This document shows, piece by piece, positions 1 to 7,940 of a stretch of DNA of 58,537 bases. Below the pieces are notes generated by a model. It searched no databases and was not told the DNA's origin. It worked only from the letters and a program-made list of their open reading frames with translations. The position numbers and the translations under genes were made by a program. The stretch is taken from contig CAZNFJ010000005.1 of NCBI GenBank assembly GCA_964572685.1, positions 1 to 58,537 on the forward strand, read 5' to 3'. The DNA comes from UBA2653 sp964572685 (GTDB lineage: Bacteria; Pseudomonadota; Gammaproteobacteria; Legionellales; Legionellaceae). Position 1 is the first letter of the stretch. Every line of letters begins with the position of its first letter.

Positions 1-62
1 ATTATGAGTCAACGATTGGTACCTTCGGTTACCTTTTTAAATGAGTCAACGCGGTATAAACA

Positions 63-93
63 AATAAATTGATGATCATACAAATTAGAATAG
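63..93 (+). repeat. Possible copy of a dispersed AT-rich intergenic element
   Basis: This stretch starts AATAAATTGATG and ends with ATTAGAATAG. It resembles 1389-1420 and 58505-58536, which share the same start and an ATTAGAAAG end with a variable middle of about 8 bases. All three copies are intergenic. In AT-rich DNA such similarity can arise by chance, so this is a weak call. Confidence 0.25.
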
Positions 94-178
94 ATAATTT
101 CCAGCCTTCTTCTTTTCTGGACTTCCTCTCTGAAACCATTAAAATATCGGCATTATTCATTCATTTAGAAATACGTTC

Positions 179-847
179 ATGACTTTTATCTTCATTGCAG
201 GTGCTTCTGGTTCTGGTAAAACAACACTCACCAACAGACTATGCGAGCAATTTATGAATCAAGATATTCCTTTCGTAGTATTAAGAATGGATGATTATTC
301 AAAAGAAGCTCCCGATGACATTGAAGACATGAGAAGCTATCGTGAAATCACTAACTTTGACCGAGTAGAAATGTATGATTTAGAGCTTCTTAAAACACAT
401 CTTTTAAAACTGGTGCAGGGAAAATCCATCGAAAAACCTGTATTTGATTTTAGTCAAAATAAGAGAACGTCTATCGAAATTATCTCACCCAAGCCTTATG
501 TTATCATCGAAGGCTTATTTGCATTAAAAATTGCGAAAGACTGGAATGAAATTGGTGATAAACTCACCGTTTTCGTGGGACAAAGCTCCTATCTTGATTC
601 AATTAAAATGAGAAGTACTCGAGACAGCCTTGAGAGAGGATTTTCTGCTGAACAAACTTCAAAGAAAGAGCGTAAATTTGTTGGCCCCAGTTTTTTTGAT
701 ATCATTGCCAAAAGCAAACACAAGGTTGATATTGATGTGACCAATGATCCGGATACAAAAGATACGGGGTTGCTGGAAGGCATTCAACAAATCATAAGTG
801 CCTTAAATATCCCAAACCCAACCCCGCAAAAAGTCAACTCAATTTAA
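179..847 (+). CDS. udk: Uridine kinase-like P-loop kinase
   Basis: Probable ATP/GTP-dependent kinase that phosphorylates uridine or cytidine in pyrimidine salvage. The Walker A loop GASGSGKTT lies at residues 8-16. A DDY motif near residue 38, the Udk-like NFD stretch near 59, the strand VIIEGLFAL near 104-112 and an RxxRDxxERG-like lid near 140-155 follow the uridine kinase/phosphoribulokinase order. At 222 residues it is close to the usual 210-215. The ATG at 179 is the first in frame; no strong ribosome site precedes it. The gene runs convergently into the next one with a 4-base overlap. Family membership is fairly sure; the exact substrate is inferred. Confidence 0.75.
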   Translation: MTFIFIAGASGSGKTTLTNRLCEQFMNQDIPFVVLRMDDYSKEAPDDIEDMRSYREITNFDRVEMYDLELLKTHLLKLVQGKSIEKPVFDFSQNKRTSIEIISPKPYVIIEGLFALKIAKDWNEIGDKLTVFVGQSSYLDSIKMRSTRDSLERGFSAEQTSKKERKFVGPSFFDIIAKSKHKVDIDVTNDPDTKDTGLLEGIQQIISALNIPNPTPQKVNSI

Positions 848-1287
848 TGTATATGTGTTTTTTGATGAACATATTGAAGTAATTGAGTATCGTTATAATG
901 GATTAAATCTTTACGAATATTTAAGTCCATTAAACGTTTAACATGCTTGTTTAAATGTTGCTGGATACGCCCTGACATTTTAGGTGGTGATATCAGAATA
1001 AAGTGATGATTTTGACTTTTTCTAAAATCATCAAGCGCATTGGCAATTTGTCGAGAAAAAGCGTCAATGTTATTTTTCTTCGGATCGGATGCTTCAAAGT
1101 TTCCACAACCTGCGTTATGTCGATTTCTACCACATTTATCCATTGCCAGATCAATATCTTTCAATTGATTCTCAGGATGTTTAAATTCCTTAATGAGCCT
1201 CATTTTTTCAGGATGAAAATCATACTCATAAATTTTACAGGCACTAGAATCAGCTACTACAATCCAACTTTGTTTTCCATTTAACAT
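844..1287 (-). CDS. Host attachment family protein (AtsE-like)
   Basis: A 147-residue soluble protein that resembles the family named protein required for attachment to host cells, related to bacterial archaeo-eukaryotic release factor-like domains. Visible features are the N-terminal strand WIVVADSSACKIYEY, a Gly/Asn-rich centre, the strand HHFILISPPKMSGRIQQHL near residues 94-112, and a C-terminal helix. No signal peptide or membrane segment is present, so it is probably cytoplasmic despite the family name. The gene is monocistronic and overlaps the 3' end of the convergent kinase by 4 bases. The family call rests on pattern and length, and its biochemical role is unknown. Confidence 0.55.
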   Translation of the reverse strand: MLNGKQSWIVVADSSACKIYEYDFHPEKMRLIKEFKHPENQLKDIDLAMDKCGRNRHNAGCGNFEASDPKKNNIDAFSRQIANALDDFRKSQNHHFILISPPKMSGRIQQHLNKHVKRLMDLNIRKDLIHYNDTQLLQYVHQKTHIH

Positions 1288-1388
1288 GATATGTACTCCT
1301 TAAAAATAATGTAGCTCTCACATCAATAATAGATCAAAAATTAAACATATTCCATTGCGTCAACTATTTTTAACCCTAGACTCTTGAG

Positions 1389-1420
1389 AATAAATTGATG
1401 TGAGGCTCAAAATTAGAAAG
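1389..1420 (+). repeat. Possible copy of a dispersed AT-rich intergenic element
   Basis: A 32-base stretch that matches 26 of 32 positions of the stretch at the right end of the window (58505-58536) and partly matches 63-93. It lies in the 266-base gap between the host-attachment-like gene and the small broken ORF. It may be a degenerate intergenic repeat or chance similarity. Confidence 0.3.
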
Positions 1421-1553
1421 AAGTGACGCACGTCTATAAACGTCTTGTCATGTTATTCCCTCATCAATTCCATTTTCTACATTTCTGTTATTGCACGTTG
1501 CAAAATAATTTTACTGTACTAAGCTAAAATAGAAATTTCAAGGAGAAAAAATT

Positions 1554-1775
1554 ATGAAATCATTATTAATTAATATTATTGCACTAAGCTTTATATCTTC
1601 AAGTCTATGGGCCGGTCCTGTTACAGACTACACATGAGATAAGGGCAAGGGAATAGGCTGCGCTAAGTTCGGCTCAAAAAAAACAGGTGATGGCGCGCAC
1701 GTTGCGGGCGTTGTTGGTGTAAAAGATGTAAAAGCTAAAGTAGTAAAAGATGTAACAGCTGACGAAAATTTGTAA
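1554..1775 (+). pseudogene. Small secreted protein ORF broken by an in-frame TGA
   Basis: An AAGGAG ribosome site at 1540-1545 precedes ATG 1554. The first 27 codons encode a typical signal peptide (MKSLLINIIALSFISSSLWA, then GPVTDYT). Codon 28 is TGA (1635-1637). The same frame then stays open for 45 codons, DKGKGIGCAKFGSKKTGDGA onward, to TAA at 1773-1775. The mature part is Gly/Lys-rich with a repeated VKDVKAK/VKDVTA motif and is richer in G+C than its surroundings. A TGG-to-TGA change would explain the stop, since a Trp fits. It could be a recent pseudogene, a sequencing error or a truncated peptide. I do not recognise the family. Confidence 0.6.
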
Positions 1776-1793
1776 TTCAACACTATTCAACTC

Positions 1794-2960
1794 TTACTTT
1801 TTTGAGTAAGAGTTGATTTCATTTTTGAGAAGCTGTTGAATGGTTGTTTCCAATGGAGTTCCGTCGGCTGGTTTCAATAATTCAGATAAAGTCTTCAAAT
1901 GCTTGATAAGACTGGTACGCCAATTGGATTCCTCAAACAATGCCATCACCATCTTCATGATTTCTGTGGCTTGAAAATCTTTTTGTAATAATTCGGGTAA
2001 AATCATTTGATTAAATAATAAATTTGCCAAGCCTAAATATTTGACTTTCATCCAACGCATGGCCAAATAGTAATTAAGCCAACTGGATTGATAAACAATG
2101 CAGCTTGGTTTACCTAAAACCGCACATTCAAAAGAAGCTGTTCCAGAAGAAACAATCACCACATCTGATGCCTGAATCACTTTTTGGGCCTGTCCATCAA
2201 AGAGACGATATTCAAAAGGACAATCTTTTAAATATGGCAAAAATGATTCTCTATTCAGACTCTTAGCAACAGGGATCACCACTTTTAAATCTTGATAACT
2301 CGGATGTTGATACAATAATTTTAAACCTTCCATGATGACGGGCATATGACGTGAAAGCTCACCTTTTCGACTACCAGGTAATATGGCAAGCCAACGTTCA
2401 TTTTGCAAACCATTTAAATCGGTGCGACATTCACTTTGACTAGGTATAGCCAGCAATTCATCACGCAAAGGATGTCCCACATACGTCACCGGGACATTTT
2501 CTGCTTCATAAATAGGTTTTTCAAACGGTAAAATCACCGCCATATGAGACACATTGGCCTTGATGATTTCAATACGTTTGGCCTTCCAAGCCCAAATTTG
2601 TGGGGAGATATAATAAACCACAGGACAACCAATCTGTTTTTTGATCCATTTGGCCATGCGTAAATTAAACCCGGGATAATCGATTAAAATGACCAAATCA
2701 GGCGGGTTTTTTAATAGATAAGCTTTGGTTAACTTAAACGCTTGATGAATATCACGCAAATGGCCAAAAACACCTGAAATACCGGTAATGGCCAATTGCG
2801 TTAAATCTAAAACATTTTTCATCCCTTGGGCTTCAAGGTGTTTGCCACCTAAACCACTGATATCTAAACCAGGGTCCATTTGCAATAGTCTTTTTACCAA
2901 AGCTGCTGCGTGTTGATCTCCCGATTCTTCACCTGCGATGATAAATATTTTTTTATCCAA
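1794..2960 (-). CDS. lpxB: Lipid-A-disaccharide synthase LpxB
   Basis: Joins UDP-diacylglucosamine to lipid X to form the lipid A disaccharide at the inner membrane. The N-terminus FIIAGEESGDQHAA, the central GLGGK and VYYISPQIWAWK motifs, LPGSRKGE near residue 200 and the sugar-nucleotide site SSGTASFECAV near 285 are all typical. The frame can be extended to an ATG at 3014, but that adds 18 basic residues not found in the family and deepens the overlap with the upstream gene to 62 bases. A TTG at 2960 gives 388 residues, close to the usual length of about 382. It is the last gene of a pair with the oxidoreductase at 2953-3897. Confidence 0.93.
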   Translation of the reverse strand: MDKKIFIIAGEESGDQHAAALVKRLLQMDPGLDISGLGGKHLEAQGMKNVLDLTQLAITGISGVFGHLRDIHQAFKLTKAYLLKNPPDLVILIDYPGFNLRMAKWIKKQIGCPVVYYISPQIWAWKAKRIEIIKANVSHMAVILPFEKPIYEAENVPVTYVGHPLRDELLAIPSQSECRTDLNGLQNERWLAILPGSRKGELSRHMPVIMEGLKLLYQHPSYQDLKVVIPVAKSLNRESFLPYLKDCPFEYRLFDGQAQKVIQASDVVIVSSGTASFECAVLGKPSCIVYQSSWLNYYLAMRWMKVKYLGLANLLFNQMILPELLQKDFQATEIMKMVMALFEESNWRTSLIKHLKTLSELLKPADGTPLETTIQQLLKNEINSYSKK

Positions 2961-3897
2961 AGCTTTTCTCTTTTTGAATATGTGATTGAATTTGTAGCGC
3001 CAAATCCAACGCATTCAAGGCCGCAGGTCCGTCGACTTGAATTGATGTTCCATTTTGAATGGCTGAAACAAATTCAGCAATTTGTGCATGTAATGCATCT
3101 TGAGCATGACATGAAATCTCTTCACTTTGCAAAAATACGCCATTTTGCGCCTCTGGATTAGGAATAAAACGCGTCAATTTTTGTTGGCCATAATTCAGAG
3201 CATAATAACCATCTTCTTGATAAATTCGCGTTAATCGTTCTGAACCTGAATAAACTCGACTTGCCGTTAGGTGGGCAACACATCCATTGGCAAAACGAAG
3301 ACTGACATTGGCTAAATCGATCGCATCAGTCATCACCGATAATCCCTCGGCATGAATATGGATCACAGGACTTTTCACCAAAGACAACACCAAATCAAGA
3401 TCATGAATCATCAAATCTAAAATAACATCGACTTCACTACCTCGTTTTTTAAATGATGCAAGACGTTGTGCTTCAATCAATCGAATAACTTTCATACGTG
3501 GTAAAAAGGCTTGATAGGCAGGATTAAAGCGTTCCAAATGGCCAACTTGCAAGAGGCATTGATTATTTTTTGCGAGTTCTATCAGAGTTCTTGCTTGCTC
3601 TGTTGTTTCAGTGATGGGTTTTTCAATCAGAACATGAAGCCCCTGTTGTAAACAAAAAAAAGCGACATCATAATGCGCCGAAGTCGTGGTCGCAATACTG
3701 ACGGCATCGACTGATTGGACTAACTCTTCTAAATTCGAAAATACAGCAACATTGAGTTCTTGCGCAACCAACTCAGCTTGAGGTAAATGCATATCATATA
3801 CCCCAACCAAATCCACACCGTCCAACGCTGCATACTTTTGCGCATGAAAGCGTCCCAAATACCCTACTCCGATCACTGCACAACGTAGATTTGACAT
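2953..3897 (-). CDS. Gfo/Idh/MocA oxidoreductase, possible UDP-GlcNAc 3-dehydrogenase GnnA
   Basis: NAD(P)-dependent sugar oxidoreductase. The Rossmann loop GVGYLGRFHAQKY lies at residues 10-22, and the EKP motif (IEKPITETTEQA) follows near 93-104. The C-terminal substrate domain carries DLMIHDLDLVLSL near 162-174. At 314 residues it is the usual family length. The 3' end overlaps the probable lpxB start by 8 bases, so the two are translationally coupled. In Acidithiobacillus, GnnA, which oxidises UDP-GlcNAc for diamino-sugar lipid A, is encoded beside lpxA/lpxB; this context suggests the same role here. The partner aminotransferase GnnB is not in the window. Family sure, function inferred. 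Confidence 0.75.
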   Translation of the reverse strand: MSNLRCAVIGVGYLGRFHAQKYAALDGVDLVGVYDMHLPQAELVAQELNVAVFSNLEELVQSVDAVSIATTTSAHYDVAFFCLQQGLHVLIEKPITETTEQARTLIELAKNNQCLLQVGHLERFNPAYQAFLPRMKVIRLIEAQRLASFKKRGSEVDVILDLMIHDLDLVLSLVKSPVIHIHAEGLSVMTDAIDLANVSLRFANGCVAHLTASRVYSGSERLTRIYQEDGYYALNYGQQKLTRFIPNPEAQNGVFLQSEEISCHAQDALHAQIAEFVSAIQNGTSIQVDGPAALNALDLALQIQSHIQKEKSFG

Positions 3898-3959
3898 ATC
3901 AAACTCAAGTTAAAAATTTGCCAAAATTATCGCACGAAGCGATTAAAAAGGGAATGCCT

Positions 3960-4604
3960 CTAACCCCATCGATAAAAAATCCGAGTAAAAATACCATATA
4001 AAAATGGCATATAATCGGCAGAAGGATTTAGTTCTGATTCACCATCACCTGCGGTGTAAATAAAACCGAATTCTCCCATCCAATGCTCATTAAATCCATA
4101 ATTAAGTCCAACACCAAAAGTCGGAGAAATGACTTCATTCTCAAGCAAAGTATCTTGTCGGTTCAACCAAGCAGCACCTGCTGATCCGAATATACGAAGA
4201 GGAGTATCCAACCAAGGGACTAAAAACTTACCCTGTAGCACCCAAGTATAGGTGTTGGTTTTAAAAGATGTCTGACCATCATTCTCAAAAGCATACAAAC
4301 TATCCGGATCAAAGTTCACCACCGCATCCGGATAATTCCAATAATTAAATTCCACTTGAAATTGAGGAATCACTTCAATACCACCACCAACACCCCATAA
4401 TAGACCACCCTCCTGCGCTTCTATCGGCGTGGACATCGATAATGCCAAATTTTGATTAGAGGTACGAGGCACCAAAGCATGCCATGTCGTTGAACCATAC
4501 CCTAAACCCGCTCCAACATACCAAGGTGTCGGAGGCAATTGAGCATATAAATTGGTACTAATTAAACTCATGAGACCCAATAAGAATCTAAAGTTTCTCG
4601 GCAC
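3960..4604 (-). CDS. Outer-membrane beta-barrel protein (opacity/OmpA-barrel-like)
   Basis: A 214-residue exported protein with a GTG start (4604) placed 5 bases after an AAAGGAAG ribosome site. Residues 1-21 form a signal peptide ending LYA, and the mature chain starts QLPPTPWYVGAGLGYG. Alternating hydrophobic strands, many Gly and aromatic residues, and a C-terminal strand ending in Tyr-Arg-Trp-Gly are typical of small 8-strand barrels. The strand FGVGLNYGFNEHWMGEFGF near residues 165-185 fits the OmpA-like pattern. Nothing indicates a ligand. It lies 62 bases upstream of the gnnA-like gene on the same strand but may have its own promoter. Confidence 0.65.
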   Translation of the reverse strand: MPRNFRFLLGLMSLISTNLYAQLPPTPWYVGAGLGYGSTTWHALVPRTSNQNLALSMSTPIEAQEGGLLWGVGGGIEVIPQFQVEFNYWNYPDAVVNFDPDSLYAFENDGQTSFKTNTYTWVLQGKFLVPWLDTPLRIFGSAGAAWLNRQDTLLENEVISPTFGVGLNYGFNEHWMGEFGFIYTAGDGESELNPSADYMPFLYGIFTRIFYRWG

Positions 4605-4625
4605 TATTCTTCCTTTTTGAAAAGA

Positions 4626-4970
4626 TTACGAACAAGCTAAACCTGAACCATTACACAACTGGCCATTATTAGTTAAGCCACCCTGCTGATAGCAGCGCCA
4701 ATCTTCTATACAGGTTTCATAACTTGTGTCTTTTTGATATTGGCAAGCTCTTTCTAAACTCCCAAAAGTATTGATCATGCGTTTGTAAACCATCGATACA
4801 TTTTGACACATTTTAGCCGGCAACCCAGAAGCTTGACAATGGCACTGAGCCACTTGTTGAAAAGAACCACAAAATTCTGCTTCACTAGCAGAAACAGCCT
4901 GCGGACAATTGGCTGCAAATATAGTTGAAGATGCTAACATCGCACCAATTATAAATCCTCTTACTCTCAT
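4626..4970 (-). CDS. Small Cys-rich secreted protein
   Basis: A 114-residue protein with signal peptide MRVRGFIIGAMLASSTIFA. The ATG at 4970 has a GGGA ribosome site 8 bases upstream and is preferred over a TTG at 5015, which would bury the signal sequence. The mature part carries ten cysteines, an even number, including a CHC pair and a C-terminal LCNGSGLAC. This suggests a disulfide-stabilised periplasmic or secreted protein. It sits 21 bases upstream of the barrel gene on the same strand, so co-transcription is likely. I do not recognise the family, and no enzyme motif is visible. Confidence 0.6.
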   Translation of the reverse strand: MRVRGFIIGAMLASSTIFAANCPQAVSASEAEFCGSFQQVAQCHCQASGLPAKMCQNVSMVYKRMINTFGSLERACQYQKDTSYETCIEDWRCYQQGGLTNNGQLCNGSGLACS

Positions 4971-5126
4971 GATGTTATTCCCAGCAAATAACAAATCATA
5001 CAATGAATTGCTCAAGACTTAAAGAGTACGATGACATAAAGAAAATCTTATCACCATAAAATAGATTCAAAGGAAAACTTTAATCCAAGGAGGAATGCAC
5101 AAATGGGTCTCTTATCGCCTAAAAAC

Positions 5127-5164
5127 AAAAAAACACCAGATGAAAATTCAAACTGGTGTTTTTT
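5127..5164 (-). terminator. Rho-independent terminator of fis
   Basis: AAAAAACACCAG at 5127-5139 pairs with CTGGTGTTTTTT at 5153-5164 around a 13-base loop. On the minus strand the hairpin directly follows the fis stop codon and is followed by a T-rich run. Confidence 0.8.
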
Positions 5165-5181
5165 GACAGCAACAAAAAATA

Positions 5182-5484
5182 TTATTCGTCAGTTAAACGA
5201 AAATATTTGGTCCCGAAATAACGTAATAATTTTTTGCGAATAGTTCCGCGACTGATACCAAGCAACTTAGCTGCTTGCAATTGATTTCCGCGTCTTTTTT
5301 CCATCACGGCCTGCAACAGTGGAGGCTCTACTTCAGACAAAATCATATCATAAAGGTCTTGAATATTTTTATTTTTGTTTTCAGCTAAAAAGCGAGAAAC
5401 AAGATTATAAACCAACTCTTGTAAAGCAGGTTCTTTATGGATGACAGAGGATTCTGCTTGAGTTTTCATATCAGCTAAAGTCAT
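5182..5484 (-). CDS. fis: Nucleoid-associated regulator Fis
   Basis: A 100-residue DNA-binding protein of the Fis family, which bends DNA and tunes growth-phase and virulence genes. The C-terminal helix-turn-helix GNQLQAAKLLGISRGTIRKK lies near residues 66-85, preceded by the dimerisation helices with EPPLLQAVMEK. Length and layout match enterobacterial Fis (98 residues). The usual dusB partner is absent, and the gene stands alone with its own terminator. Several Legionellales carry more than one Fis, so this may be one of several paralogues. Confidence 0.9.
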   Translation of the reverse strand: MTLADMKTQAESSVIHKEPALQELVYNLVSRFLAENKNKNIQDLYDMILSEVEPPLLQAVMEKRRGNQLQAAKLLGISRGTIRKKLLRYFGTKYFRLTDE

Positions 5485-5643
5485 TTGAACTTCCTTATCT
5501 AGGTTAAATCAACATCTTTTCCAAACTGCACACATTCTGTAATGCAGCGAATTTATTGTACATGAAGGAATTTATAGATGCTAGAGGTTTTTGACTAAAA
5601 TTTAAAAAAAGGTGATGAATATGATTCAATCCTGAAGAAAACC

Positions 5644-5856
5644 TTAAAATAAATATTCAGGAACGATCAAATAATGGTCTTGTTCCAGAGGCGGCAATTC
5701 ATCTAGATCTGCTTATAGCCAGATGGAATAATCAGAAAAGAAACAAACCATAATGCTTTTTTTATCTTGATGATGAGTTACAAATTCATAAGTTGCAGGA
5801 TAAATCGGTGATTCCAATCGGAAATAAGCATTAAACATCCATTTCAATAATTGATT
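5644..5856 (-). pseudogene. Decayed gene remnant (C-terminal part)
   Basis: On the minus strand a frame opens at 5856 and encodes a coherent protein-like stretch: NQLLKWMFNAYFRLESPIYP, then ATYEFVTHHQDKKSIMVCFF and SDYSIWL. It is cut by TAA at 5713-5715, then resumes as ADLDELPPLEQDHYLIVPEY to a TAA at 5644. A TGA lies immediately upstream in the same frame. The text looks like the C-terminus of a real protein with at least two disabling changes. The parent family is not recognised. It fills part of the 458-base gap between fis and htpG. Confidence 0.45.
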
Positions 5857-5895
5857 TCATAAAGAAAAAGAATATTTTAAAACACAGGTTGAAAT

Positions 5896-5929
5896 GATCG
5901 ACACCATTTTTTTACAAATAATGTCGATC
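5896..5929 (-). terminator. Inverted repeat downstream of htpG
   Basis: GATCGACA at 5896-5903 pairs with TGTCGATC at 5922-5929 around an 18-base AT-rich loop, just after the htpG stop codon. It lacks a T-run on the minus strand, so termination is possible but unproven. Confidence 0.4.
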
Positions 5930-5942
5930 GGCAGATATTAAA

Positions 5943-7820
5943 TTAATTGCAAGATAATAATTTATTCACTCGTGCAACATAAAGCGCTGGATTTTCTAAA
6001 TGCCCGCCTTCTGCTAACACCGCTTGCTCAAATAACATTTTAGCCCAATCTTCAAATTGCTCGTCATCGGTGACTTGATGCATTTTTTTGACTAAAGCGT
6101 GATGAGGATTAACTTCCAAAATAGGTTTAGAATCAGGAAGTTCTTGACCAGTGGCTTTTAAAATTCTTTGCATTTCTAAGCCCAAGTCATTTTCATCAGC
6201 CACAATACACGCAGGTGATTGCGTTAAACGTGTCGTGGTACGTACTTCTTTAACATCATGATTTAAAACTTTTTTCATTTGCTCAATCATTGGTTGCATG
6301 TCACTGAAATCTTCTTGATTATCTTCAGCTGATTCGGGTAAATCCACCTTGCCTTTAGCAATCGATTGCAACTTCTTACCAGCATATTCAGAAAGATAAC
6401 CTACCAACCATTCATCAACCCGGTCACTTAACAACAATACTTCAATGCCCTTTTGTTGAAAAATCTCTAAGTGAGGGCTGGTTTTCGCTGCGTTATAGCT
6501 ACTGGCAGTGATGTAATAAATTTTATCCTGCCCTTCTTTCATGCGCGCAATATAATCATCTAATGATACATTTTGTTCAGATGTCTGTTCATTCGTACTG
6601 GAAAAACGCAATAATTTAGCAATGGTTTCTCGATTAGCGTAGTCCTCCATCGGACCTTCTTTTAACACGTTCCCAAAATTTGACCAGAATTTTTTATAAA
6701 GTTCAGGCTGAGATTCACTCATTTTTTCAAGCATACCTAAAACACGTTTGCTGCACGCTGAACGAATAGCTTCTACTTGTTTATTCTCTTGTAAAATTTC
6801 ACGAGAGACATTCAAAGGTAAATCACTGGCATCAACAATCCCTTTCACAAAACGCAAATAGCGTGGCAGAAATTGACTAGCATCATCCATGATAAACACT
6901 CGTTTCACATAAAGCTTCAATCCATGTTTGGCATCATGTTGCCAGAGATCAAAAGGTGCTGTTTCTGGAATATATAGTAAACTGATGTAGTGTTGTTTAC
7001 CTTCAACATGGTTGTGTGACCAAGCCAATGGATTTTGAAAATCATGTGTTAGAGATTGATAGAAGTGCTGGTATTGCTCTTCGGTAATCTCTGACTTATT
7101 TAAAGTCCAAAGAGCTTGCGCCTTATTAACGCTTTCCCATTCATCTTGACCACTTTCTTCCTGGCCTTCCTCAAGTTTGCTAAGTTTTTTCATATAGATT
7201 GGCCAAGCAATATGATCAGAGTATTTGGTCACAATGCTTCGAATTCGCCAATCACTTAAAAATTCTGTTGCATCATCTCGTAAATGCAAAATAACATCTG
7301 TTCCACGCGTGGCTTTAGGATGATGTTCAATGGTGAACTCTCCTTCGCCATTGGATTCCCATTTAATGGCTGCTGCTTCTGAGGAAAGCGCTTTTCGACT
7401 CAGTACCGTCACTTTATCTGCTACAATAAATGCCGAATAAAAACCCACACCAAACTGACCAATTAATTGTGAATCTTGAGATTGTTCTCCGGTCAGATGA
7501 CTCAAAAATTCTTTTGTTCCCGATTTTGCAATAGTACCCAAGTTAGAAACAGCTTCATCCCAACTCATACCAATCCCATTATCCGAGATGGTTAAGGTTT
7601 TTCGTTCCTCATTAAAACTTACAGTTATTTTTAAATCAGCATCATTTTCATATAGATTAGCATCACTTAAACCTAAAAACCGCAATTTATCTAAAGCATC
7701 GGATGCATTGGAAATTAATTCTCTTTGAAAAATTTCCTTATTACTGTAAAGCGAATGAATAACTAAATTTAACAATTGTTTGACTTCTGCTTGAAAGCCT
7801 AAGGTTTTTGCATCTGCCAT
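5943..7820 (-). CDS. htpG: Chaperone HtpG (bacterial Hsp90)
   Basis: ATP-dependent cytoplasmic chaperone. The GHKL ATPase domain at the N-terminus shows ELISNASDALDKLRF near residues 35-49, DNGIGMSWDEA near 80-90 and GQFGVGFYSAF near 121-131, which are the Bergerat-fold motifs. The middle domain has LPLNVSREILQENK near 338-351, and a C-terminal dimerisation domain follows. At 625 residues it is full length. Regulation is visible: a heat-shock promoter (CTTGAA, 13 bases, CCCCTATTT) lies 37-64 bases upstream of the ATG. The gene is probably monocistronic. Confidence 0.97.
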   Translation of the reverse strand: MADAKTLGFQAEVKQLLNLVIHSLYSNKEIFQRELISNASDALDKLRFLGLSDANLYENDADLKITVSFNEERKTLTISDNGIGMSWDEAVSNLGTIAKSGTKEFLSHLTGEQSQDSQLIGQFGVGFYSAFIVADKVTVLSRKALSSEAAAIKWESNGEGEFTIEHHPKATRGTDVILHLRDDATEFLSDWRIRSIVTKYSDHIAWPIYMKKLSKLEEGQEESGQDEWESVNKAQALWTLNKSEITEEQYQHFYQSLTHDFQNPLAWSHNHVEGKQHYISLLYIPETAPFDLWQHDAKHGLKLYVKRVFIMDDASQFLPRYLRFVKGIVDASDLPLNVSREILQENKQVEAIRSACSKRVLGMLEKMSESQPELYKKFWSNFGNVLKEGPMEDYANRETIAKLLRFSSTNEQTSEQNVSLDDYIARMKEGQDKIYYITASSYNAAKTSPHLEIFQQKGIEVLLLSDRVDEWLVGYLSEYAGKKLQSIAKGKVDLPESAEDNQEDFSDMQPMIEQMKKVLNHDVKEVRTTTRLTQSPACIVADENDLGLEMQRILKATGQELPDSKPILEVNPHHALVKKMHQVTDDEQFEDWAKMLFEQAVLAEGGHLENPALYVARVNKLLSCN

Positions 7821-7856
7821 GTTGACTCCAAAAAAATTAAAAGAATAATATCTTTT

Positions 7857-7884
7857 AAATAGGGGCTATTTATTAAAATTCAAG
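7857..7884 (-). promoter_or_regulatory. Sigma-32 heat-shock promoter of htpG
   Basis: Read on the minus strand, CTTGAA (7884-7879) is followed after 13 bases by CCCCTATTT (7865-7857). This nearly matches the sigma-32 consensus CTTGAA-N13/14-CCCCATNT. It lies directly upstream of htpG, a classic heat-shock gene. Confidence 0.8.
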
Positions 7885-7894
7885 GGGTAAGATA

Positions 7895-7931
7895 AAAAAT
7901 AGCTGCCTTTATTCAGAACGAATAAAGGCAG
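7895..7931 (-). terminator. Rho-independent terminator of glnA
   Basis: A perfect 12-bp stem, CTGCCTTTATTC (7903-7914) with GAATAAAGGCAG (7920-7931), has a 5-base loop. On the minus strand it is followed by CTATTTTTTATC, a good U-tract. It begins 10 bases after the glnA stop. Confidence 0.88.
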
Positions 7932-7940
7932 ATGTAGATA

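Noticed and set aside
1..178. End of an upstream gene at the left edge
   Set aside because: No open frame with protein-like content reaches the edge; only a repeated ATGAGTCAACG at 4-14 and 42-52 was seen, too short to interpret.
1635..1637. In-frame TGA read as selenocysteine
   Set aside because: No SECIS-like stem was evident right after the TGA and no redox family is recognised; a changed Trp codon is simpler.
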